Assembly (NCBI RefSeq): GCF_023151555.2
Contig: NZ_CP100426.1
Location: forward strand, 372,001 to 436,000
Length of the DNA stretch: 64,000 nt
Source of the DNA: Photobacterium sp. CCB-ST2H9
GTDB lineage: Bacteria > Pseudomonadota > Gammaproteobacteria > Enterobacterales > Vibrionaceae
Direction of reading: 5' to 3'
The translations under genes and the position numbers were made by a program. Position 1 is the first letter of the stretch; each line of letters starts with the position of its first letter. A model generated the notes under the pieces. The model was not told where the DNA came from. It worked only from the letters and a program-made list of their open reading frames with translations, and did not search any database. Below are positions 57,969 through 64,000 of the stretch, in pieces.

Positions 57969-58877
57969 CTATTCACATTTGATTGCAGTTTTCATGATGG
58001 TCAGATGTTTTCCGCCGGTGTTGTATTTTTTTTTCAATGCCGCGAGAAATGCATGACTGATTGTTCGCGCAATCTGAGTCGTGAGACCGGAATGTGACTG
58101 AGGTGCCAGCGCCAGCGCGATTTCAATTCCCGGCAATGGCGGCAGCCAGTCAGCCCGGAGTTCGACTAAATCCGGAGACATACTGCTTCTTGCCATGGCA
58201 CCAATGGCCAGTCCTGCCCGCACCATGCCTCGTTGGGCGGTTGCACTACTGCTGCAACTGACTAAATCGAAACTGATTTCCTGTTTCATCAACCCATCCA
58301 GTGCTGCTGCATGAAATTTGCAATCTGCCTGAAACAGCGCGATGGGTAGCGGACGCAGGGATAATAAGTCAGTTTCAGGTGAGCCGTACCAGACGCCTTG
58401 ATCCTGCATTAAAAAGTGGCCTTCATCTGAGCCGGGCTGCCGGGTGAGCATTGCAGCGTGGAGCTCACCTTTATCCATCAGCTGGCGCAGACGAACACTG
58501 GTGGCGCACATGACGTGGATCTGGACAGGTCCCAGATGTTGACGAATCAAAGACACCAGGCAGGGGAGCAAGGTTTCAGCATAGTCATCCGGACAGCCAA
58601 ATAACAAGGGCTGGCTGTCGGCCTGAGTGCGCAGACTGGAAACCGCTTCATCATGTAAGCTCAGTAAACGTCTGGCATAACTGGCCAGTTTCTGGCCTTC
58701 ATGGGTCAACACCAGTTGTCTGCCTTCCCGCTGAAAGAGCGTTTGATCCAGTTCCTGCTCCAGTTTTTTCATCTGCATACTGATTGCAGACTGAGTCCTG
58801 AATGTCTGCTTTGCAGCCCGGGTAAAACTACCGGTATCGATGAATGCTAAAAAGCTTCGAAGCGCCTCTATATCCAT
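57969..58877 (-). CDS. LysR-family regulator
   Basis: A 302-residue LysR regulator started at MDIEALRSFLAFIDTGSFTRAAK, the usual family beginning; the frame opens 18 codons earlier. The HTH is SFTRAAKQTFRTQSAISMQMKKL and the effector domain follows (LLFGCPDDYAETLLPCLVSLI). AGGAT precedes the ATG. It is an isolated gene beside the valine operon; control of that operon is possible but LiuR is the better candidate. The effector is unknown. Confidence 0.88.
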   Translation of the reverse strand: MDIEALRSFLAFIDTGSFTRAAKQTFRTQSAISMQMKKLEQELDQTLFQREGRQLVLTHEGQKLASYARRLLSLHDEAVSSLRTQADSQPLLFGCPDDYAETLLPCLVSLIRQHLGPVQIHVMCATSVRLRQLMDKGELHAAMLTRQPGSDEGHFLMQDQGVWYGSPETDLLSLRPLPIALFQADCKFHAAALDGLMKQEISFDLVSCSSSATAQRGMVRAGLAIGAMARSSMSPDLVELRADWLPPLPGIEIALALAPQSHSGLTTQIARTISHAFLAALKKKYNTGGKHLTIMKTAIKCE

Positions 58878-59014
58878 AAGCAATCCTGATGAATATCCAT
58901 TTGAATTACTGATAAGCATACTGGAAATCACAGTGGCTTGAACAGATTGAAACGTGAAGCCGGAAAGAAAAAGGCAACTCAGGTTGCCTTCATGGAGTGA
59001 GCCAGATTTTGAAA

Positions 59015-59488
59015 TCAGTCCTGAGGATGTTCAGGTTCAGCCGGGCTGGCTGGCTTGGCAGGACGATGAGGCTCTGTCTGAGGTTCAGCAGATTCGAAAA
59101 AAGCCAGATCACGGACATTTTTTTGTGTCACAACAGCACTGAATAAGCCTAAAGCGAATGTAATTGCGAAAAATCCCTTCTCATTTAACGCAAGTGTACT
59201 GGCATTCCAGAGTCCAATCAGCATTAAGGCACATGAAATGATGACACCGGCAATGACCATAGTTCTATACAATGCGGTGACATTGATACCTTCCATCTCA
59301 TCCCGCACTGTTTTTTGTAACGTGATGACACTGAACAGGCCAAACAGCAGGACTACAAGATAGTAACCTTTTTCATTGAGCTGGAGGTTGGCATTGAGCA
59401 AACCGACACCATAAGCCAGCACAGCCAGTGCAAGTGCAGCCCAAGACGTGATGACAAAAGCCTTGGTTGGCTTTAATGATACGTTCAT
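59015..59488 (-). CDS. YiaA/YiaB-family inner-membrane protein
   Basis: A 157-residue protein with two repeats of a two-helix unit. Each repeat holds an LNEKG(Y/F)(Y/F) loop (LQLNEKGYYLVVLLFGLFS and LALNEKGFFAITFALGLFS) and a following QK(T/N)VRD, a pattern typical of YiaA/YiaB. Four membrane segments are predicted. The C-terminal tail is rich in Pro, Glu and Ala (TEPHRPAKPASPAEP) and is longer than usual. The family has no assigned function. AGGAAT precedes the ATG. Confidence 0.88.
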   Translation of the reverse strand: MNVSLKPTKAFVITSWAALALAVLAYGVGLLNANLQLNEKGYYLVVLLFGLFSVITLQKTVRDEMEGINVTALYRTMVIAGVIISCALMLIGLWNASTLALNEKGFFAITFALGLFSAVVTQKNVRDLAFFESAEPQTEPHRPAKPASPAEPEHPQD

Positions 59489-60159
59489 TGAATATTCCTG
59501 TAAGAAAATGGTGGAATGAGCAACAGGCAGAATATAAGAAGCCTTATTCTTCTCAAGGCGGCAGGTTGGTGACGTTTCTTTAGAGGCAACAGGGGGTTAC
59601 AAAAGGCAGCTGGTTATTGGACTAGGGTTGATGCATTGGTCTGAGCCGGGTGAGACTCTTTTTAACTTGTGTTATGTCGGGTCAATTTGGAACTTCAGAT
59701 AAATATCATTGCGTTGAGGTGATATTTCCATGGCTTTTATGTGGTCTATTTCATCAATATTCATTGTTCATGAAGATATATATTATGAGGAAGTTGTGAT
59801 GCCTGTTGTGACTATTGTCTGGTGCCAGAACAAATCCAATCAATATTTATGAATCATTTTGGAACACTGCAATCAATTTCTTGTTTGCGACTTGATGATA
59901 TGATGGTGAAATATTTAATTCTTATAGATGGATAGATTGAAAGGATATTTCCAATATCGATATATTATCATTCGTTGATGTTCAAATCGAAAGTATGGAT
60001 TTGATCTCATTAAATTGTGGTCGTACTTTGTATTTCATATTGAATTTTCGAACCAATCGTCAGAAATAGGAATGCTACCTTCTTCTTGTATTTTTCCTGT
60101 GGACATAATTGATACTCAACTAGTTGAATAATAATTAATTTTGTTAATTTGAGGAAAAC
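59489..60159. promoter_or_regulatory. Long AT-rich leader before the secreted/cytochrome gene group
   Basis: About 670 bases, increasingly AT-rich toward the first gene of the cluster. A perfect 12-base palindrome TCAACTAGTTGA lies at 60116-60127, 33 bases before the ATG, where an operator would be. One 40-codon frame at 59730 has a good ribosome-binding site. Nothing else is recognised. Confidence 0.5.
59730..59852 (+). CDS. Possible 40-residue small protein
   Basis: An ATG at 59730 with GAGGTGA seven bases upstream opens 40 codons before TGA at 59850-59852. The product MAFMWSISSIFIVHED... begins hydrophobic and continues mixed, with one Cys. It lies inside a long AT-rich leader, where such frames arise by chance. 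The ribosome-binding site is the main support. Confidence 0.25.
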   Translation: MAFMWSISSIFIVHEDIYYEEVVMPVVTIVWCQNKSNQYL

Positions 60160-61461
60160 ATGAAAAGGACTCACATTATTCAGCTGAGCGCTATCGCTTC
60201 AGCTTTGCTTAGTTGCGCGGTTACGGCCACACCAATGGATCCAAATGATGATAATGCTTACCGTCATTTTCCGGGCAGTGTATCGGCTGAATTAGAAAGT
60301 AAATACTACCTGTATAAAGATTCTCATAAAAAAGATCTGATGTGGTATGTGCCTAAATCTGGTTATGTTGCATACCGTGGTACCGGGGACAATACCCGAC
60401 CAAACTTCAATGCCTCCAGCTACATCCCAAGGTTTGGTACCTGGGCTGCACTCCGTCCGGGAGAAGCTCAAATCCGGATGGGTGGTGCGTTCAATACGAT
60501 GGGACGTGTTGAAGATGTCCAATTCTTGAAAACCGAAGCAGAAAAAGTGGGTTTCAGTGTCTCTCCTGCTGTGGTTACGCGAGGAACGGCGTTATTTGTT
60601 GTTGATGGTATTGATGCAAACGCGGATGGACGAATTGACGTTGAATGTGTGGATGAGCCGTTAACAGTGACGGATGCATTAGGTCAGACGATCAATGTCA
60701 CGATAAATAACTGTTACGTGACAACGATTGATGGCAAACAGCAGCCTACAACGATCGTTGAAAAGGCATACGCGAAAGTACCAGGCGGAAGAACGAGTGC
60801 ATCTGTGAATGTACCATTCCAGTTGGTGACATTACCTGATAATGACATGACGAATGCCATTGAGAATGATCTGGCGGTTGGGAACAGTCTATCGCCGTAC
60901 TTCAGCCTGATTGTGGACTGGGAACTAGAGACGGAAAGAGAGACGCGTGCAGCTCGTATTACCGTGGACTGGAACCAGACATTTGAGCAAGCCCACACAT
61001 TCGCTGCTTACCACAACTTTGCCTGTGTAGACATTGAAATCCAAACCTTCTTCAAGAAGTTAGTACAGGAAGGAAAAGGGGTTTATGTCGAGTATTACAA
61101 CCCTGAAACGAAGCAGTACGAAGAGCAAGCGCCAAATCAGGCTGCATTTATTAAAGCTGTGGAAGGTATTCAGGCTGAATTGCAGGCAGAGCTGTTTGAC
61201 CAGATTCAGGAATATAGTCAGTCGCAGTTAGGGAAGGTGGATACAAGCACCAACTCAATGTGGACGCTGCGTGCAAACTATGAAAAACAAGTGCTGAAAC
61301 GCAACGAAACAAGAACCATCAACTGGAATCCAGGCATGTCAATGGAGACCGTTCAAACTGAAATGAGTGTCGATTGTGTTGTTGGCGGATTCGGAACACC
61401 TGTTGAGTGGAGTACAGATGTAGGTTGTCACGCGATTGTTGAAGATGCAACTCAACCGTAA
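60160..61461 (+). CDS. Secreted protein of unknown family, paralogue of the gene at 63705
   Basis: A 433-residue protein with a signal peptide cleaved near VTATPMDP. The N-terminus of the mature form shares the pattern ELxSKxYLYxD...LxWxVPKxG with the protein starting at 63705, so they are paralogues. Residues 152-160 read DANADGRID, the spacing of an EF-hand or dockerin-type calcium loop. Cysteines occur at CVDEP, NNCYV, FACVDI, VDCVVGG and GCHAIV, possibly disulfides. The C-terminal half is predicted beta/alpha with a helical stretch (AVEGIQAELQAELFDQIQEYSQ). No known family. It starts a group with a second secreted protein and a multiheme cytochrome. Role unknown. Confidence 0.7.
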   Translation: MKRTHIIQLSAIASALLSCAVTATPMDPNDDNAYRHFPGSVSAELESKYYLYKDSHKKDLMWYVPKSGYVAYRGTGDNTRPNFNASSYIPRFGTWAALRPGEAQIRMGGAFNTMGRVEDVQFLKTEAEKVGFSVSPAVVTRGTALFVVDGIDANADGRIDVECVDEPLTVTDALGQTINVTINNCYVTTIDGKQQPTTIVEKAYAKVPGGRTSASVNVPFQLVTLPDNDMTNAIENDLAVGNSLSPYFSLIVDWELETERETRAARITVDWNQTFEQAHTFAAYHNFACVDIEIQTFFKKLVQEGKGVYVEYYNPETKQYEEQAPNQAAFIKAVEGIQAELQAELFDQIQEYSQSQLGKVDTSTNSMWTLRANYEKQVLKRNETRTINWNPGMSMETVQTEMSVDCVVGGFGTPVEWSTDVGCHAIVEDATQP

Positions 61462-61478
61462 CTGAGATGATTCTGAAG

Positions 61479-61554
61479 TTACGGAATACACCGTAATGAA
61501 GCGTTATCTCATTGTGCTGCATAAATAGTATCTAGCCCACGTTGTTTGTGGGCT
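61479..61554 (+). other. Two intergenic hairpins in the secreted/cytochrome cluster
   Basis: TTACGG/CCGTAA at 61479-61496 and AGCCCAC/GTGGGCT at 61534-61554 both lie in the 109-base gap between the first two cluster genes. Neither has a T-run. They could stabilise the upstream mRNA, giving a higher level of the first secreted protein. Confidence 0.5.
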
Positions 61555-61570
61555 ATTCCAAGGAATACCC

Positions 61571-62488
61571 ATGATAAAATTCACTCATTTACTTGCGAGT
61601 GCCGCATTATTGACGGCAGCTTCAGCTCATTCGAGCGATTACCAATTGTCATTGTTAGATTTTAATTCCACGATCGACAATGGTGATATCGTGTTTGCAC
61701 CATTTAAAAATACCACGCGTGGTACTGGTTATGTTTGGTTTCGTAATTATGAATATGATTACATTTTACCTGTCCCGGGAGCTTACAGAAATAAAACGCT
61801 GACAGTCAGCTTCGTTCCCAGCAGTATTCAAAGTGGTGAATTTACGGTATTTGCACAAGAAAATAATATTTCTCCAAGCAGAAAAACGCTCGTTCCTGAT
61901 GATGCGGTTCTTTGTCAACCGACCCAAGCGCTGACAGAATTGCTCACGACTTTTGAATATTCTTCAGTATCGACTCGTCCTCCGGGTTATCCGAAACTTT
62001 GCAGTCTGGTGATTCGTTACAATACAAGTGCCGAGAAAGAAGCAAAGTTGTTCGAACTCGTGGATACCAAACAGTTGATGCATGCGAAATTTGCGTTGTC
62101 TGATCCGAGTAGTCAGCCTGCGCCCGGTGTATACATTGAAGTGCCAGCCATAGTAAATCAGTTGGTGGACCAAAAAGTGTTAGAGCAGGATTTACCTCTG
62201 CCAGTTGACCCAACTGAGCCTGGTATCCCTCATGTAGATATTGGCTGGTATGGACTTGACCAGGGTATCAATTTTTATTCGTCTCATATCGATCCAAGTC
62301 TGTTTGGATTTGAAGGTGAGATCGTGGATAAATCTTTGTTGTTCCAGCGCTGGACACAGTTTATTGATCTGTTTCAGACCATCGAAGGTCAACCCGCGTA
62401 TTGGGTTATTCCGGAAGAACTTGCAGCGAAGAAAATCGTTATTTCAGAACCTGTACCTTCAGCGCCATTCATAGAGGTCTCGTACTGA
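61571..62488 (+). CDS. Secreted protein of unknown family
   Basis: A 305-residue protein with a signal peptide (IKFTHLLASAALLTAASA) cleaved near AHSSD. CAAGGAAT precedes the ATG. The mature part is predicted beta-rich with a proline-rich linker (LPLPVDPTEPGIPHV); two cysteines (VLCQP and KLCSL) may pair. No domain is recognised and no heme motif is present. It is followed by the cytochrome gene after six bases, so the pair is almost surely co-translated. It could be a partner or carrier of the cytochrome, but this is inference. Confidence 0.65.
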   Translation: MIKFTHLLASAALLTAASAHSSDYQLSLLDFNSTIDNGDIVFAPFKNTTRGTGYVWFRNYEYDYILPVPGAYRNKTLTVSFVPSSIQSGEFTVFAQENNISPSRKTLVPDDAVLCQPTQALTELLTTFEYSSVSTRPPGYPKLCSLVIRYNTSAEKEAKLFELVDTKQLMHAKFALSDPSSQPAPGVYIEVPAIVNQLVDQKVLEQDLPLPVDPTEPGIPHVDIGWYGLDQGINFYSSHIDPSLFGFEGEIVDKSLLFQRWTQFIDLFQTIEGQPAYWVIPEELAAKKIVISEPVPSAPFIEVSY

Positions 62489-62494
62489 TTTTCT

Positions 62495-63715
62495 ATGAAG
62501 TGTTTGATGACCTACTGTCGCTGTATGTGGGGGCGTTGCGTGCTGGTGTTGCTGCTGGGCGCAACGTTTTTCATGTCTTTCGGTTTGCAAGCATTCGAAT
62601 TCGATCAACGTTTATATAAAAATGCGATTGAGCAGGAGTGTCACGGTTGCCATTTTGAGAACCGAATGAAACCTGTTGGTACGATGCCGAATGGATCCCG
62701 AAAGTGGACCGATCAAAAATGTGTCGCCTGTCATACAGAAGTCGATGAAATTGCTCGTAATTACCGGAATCATATGCATGACCCGAGATATGTCGCACTG
62801 CCGGTGAAGGATGTGCGGCTACAGTCTATGGAGAAATATCCTCTTTCTTATTTGAATGCACCGGTCTGGCCAATATTCGAAAAGCAAACCGCAAGGGTAA
62901 ACAGAAAAACACTCACGAAATTTTTAAATGCTCCCCATGGAACCTGCAGTGAGGGGAAGTGTGCTGCACCCAAAATGATGGCTTATACCGGTATTCACGA
63001 AAATGACGTGATATCCCTGAGCAAGCACCTGGATGCCATTCCTGCAGAATCAGAGATGGAACGGCAGGGGGCGAAGTCGAAAGGTTTGAAGTTGTTTGAA
63101 AACAATTGTGTGATGTGCCATGGCTCAAGCCAGTTGACCGGTTATAACGCTGCTGCGATGAGTTTGTTTTCTGCGGATTGGATTTACCAGTATGCCAATG
63201 GGAAATCCGTTGAAGGGAGAACGATGCCGAAACTGTCTGTTTCTCGTCATGACGCATACGATCTCTATGCTTATTTTCAAGACGCTCGGGACAAAAACGA
63301 AAAGGATCTTGCTCAAGCAATTCAGCAAATAGATCTCAATTTCGATCAATTACCCAAAGGGACGATTCCACCCAAAGCACTGCATTTTATCTGGAATCGT
63401 TTATGGCGTGATGGGGGGTGTGTGCATTGTCATGGTATTGATGGTCGTGCCAAAGATGCTTTCAGCATGGCCAACAGGCGGGATATTGAACGTTGGTTGA
63501 GAGAAAAAGATGCAAAGACGTTATATCAGCGCTTGGCAATCCGGGAGAAAGAACAGAAGTTTGGAATGGGAGCGAACCCAGCAGGTATGCCAGCAACTGG
63601 CCGTCCGTTACCGAACCAACTGATTAAGTTATTGGGCATCTGGATAAAGTCGGGTTGCCCAAATGAAGAAGATGAAATGATTTGCAAGGATAAATGGATT
63701 TCCCATGAGCAATAA
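62495..63715 (+). CDS. Four-heme secreted c-type cytochrome
   Basis: A 406-residue exported protein with four CxxCH heme-attachment motifs: CHGCH (about residue 49), CVACH (76), CVMCH (205) and CVHCH (309). An N-terminal membrane-targeting segment (VLVLLLGATFFMSFGLQA) precedes the first. The third and fourth motifs head class-I-like domains with probable methionine ligands (GRTMPKLS, GMPATGRPL); the first two lie close together and may be a diheme unit. Additional cysteines (CSEGKCAAP, SGCPNEEDEMIC) could form disulfides. It should act in the periplasm or outside the cell as an electron carrier. It overlaps the following gene by 11 bases and lies six bases after the preceding gene. Confidence 0.85.
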   Translation: MKCLMTYCRCMWGRCVLVLLLGATFFMSFGLQAFEFDQRLYKNAIEQECHGCHFENRMKPVGTMPNGSRKWTDQKCVACHTEVDEIARNYRNHMHDPRYVALPVKDVRLQSMEKYPLSYLNAPVWPIFEKQTARVNRKTLTKFLNAPHGTCSEGKCAAPKMMAYTGIHENDVISLSKHLDAIPAESEMERQGAKSKGLKLFENNCVMCHGSSQLTGYNAAAMSLFSADWIYQYANGKSVEGRTMPKLSVSRHDAYDLYAYFQDARDKNEKDLAQAIQQIDLNFDQLPKGTIPPKALHFIWNRLWRDGGCVHCHGIDGRAKDAFSMANRRDIERWLREKDAKTLYQRLAIREKEQKFGMGANPAGMPATGRPLPNQLIKLLGIWIKSGCPNEEDEMICKDKWISHEQ

Positions 63716-64000
63716 TATTTTAAAAAACACACTCCATTCTTTGATATTGATATCGGCATCTATCAGTGCCGCGATTGCTGCACCAATTGATCCGTCAATC
63801 AGGAATGTTGAAGCAGAATTTACCAATGAGCTGGTGAGTAAGTTTTATCTGTATGGCGACACCGAAGATCCAAACCTGATTTGGTTTGTTCCCAAATTCG
63901 GGACGATTGCAAGAGACATCACCGGGTTTAATCAGCCGGAATTTGATATTGGAAGTACATATAGTGAGCACCCAGACTACTTCCCGGGTGAAGAGCTGGT
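63705..64000 (+). CDS. Secreted paralogue of the 60160 protein (cut by window edge)
   Basis: At least 98 residues, open to the window edge. The ATG lies within the last codons of the cytochrome gene, an 11-base overlap. A signal peptide (ILISASISAAIAAP) precedes a mature start sharing ELxSKxYLYxD...LxWxVPKxG and a later GS..Y...P..F/PGE pattern with the protein at 60160. Only the first part of the gene is visible, so the full length and cysteine pattern cannot be compared. The repeat of one secreted family on both sides of a cytochrome suggests that the members act together. Confidence 0.75.
   Translation, partial: MSNNILKNTLHSLILISASISAAIAAPIDPSIRNVEAEFTNELVSKFYLYGDTEDPNLIWFVPKFGTIARDITGFNQPEFDIGSTYSEHPDYFPGEEL

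Overview
The window looks like the second chromosome of a marine Vibrionaceae bacterium, most likely Photobacterium or a close relative. The protein set is vibrio-like: rnb next to a DUF1415 gene and deaD, malT-malP-malQ-glgB together, a Vct/Fat-type siderophore ABC transporter and a DUF3392 gene. The basis is family recognition, not a database search. No rRNA or tRNA gene, CRISPR array, insertion sequence, integrase or replication origin was recognised.

Positions 1-17,200 hold housekeeping and signalling genes. These are a cut-off membrane GGDEF protein, DUF1415, RNase II, a GAF-GGDEF protein, the cold-shock helicase DeaD and a chemoreceptor. They continue with a LysR regulator divergent from an SDR reductase, a DUF4382 lipoprotein, DUF3392, the ribosome-rescue factor ArfB, an aspartoacylase, a DOPA-dioxygenase-like protein and an isochorismatase-like hydrolase. 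Positions 17,300-27,060 are a glycogen/maltodextrin module. MalT is divergent from malP-malQ-glgB, and MalT-type hexamers lie between them. A beta-barrel outer-membrane protein follows. Then comes a four-gene iron-siderophore ABC operon on the minus strand, with a Fur-box-like site upstream. Next is a LysR / TauD-like dioxygenase / TSUP exporter unit.

Positions 35,670-39,470 are a visibly AT-rich islet of small minus-strand accessory genes: two GNATs, an APH-like kinase, a YidD-like protein, a cupin and unknowns. It looks acquired. Two conserved envelope or unknown genes separate it from a large catabolic locus at 42,200-57,740. There the complete leucine/isovalerate operon (liuR-A-B-C-D-E, minus strand) faces a complete valine/isobutyrate operon (thiolase-mmsA-acad-ech-hibch-mmsB-SDR, plus strand). 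Two MerR-type promoters with 19-bp spacers sit in opposite orientation in the shared control region, so LiuR probably controls both arms. Together the genes degrade isovaleryl-CoA to acetoacetate and acetyl-CoA, and isobutyryl-CoA to propionyl-CoA.

The right end (59,490-64,000) is the most unusual part. A long AT-rich leader precedes four consecutive genes: a secreted protein of unknown family, a second secreted protein of unknown family, a four-CxxCH cytochrome c, and the start of a paralogue of the first secreted protein. The last two reading frames overlap by 11 bases. I do not recognise this arrangement, and it is the best candidate here for an undescribed periplasmic or extracellular redox system. 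It is cut by the window edge.
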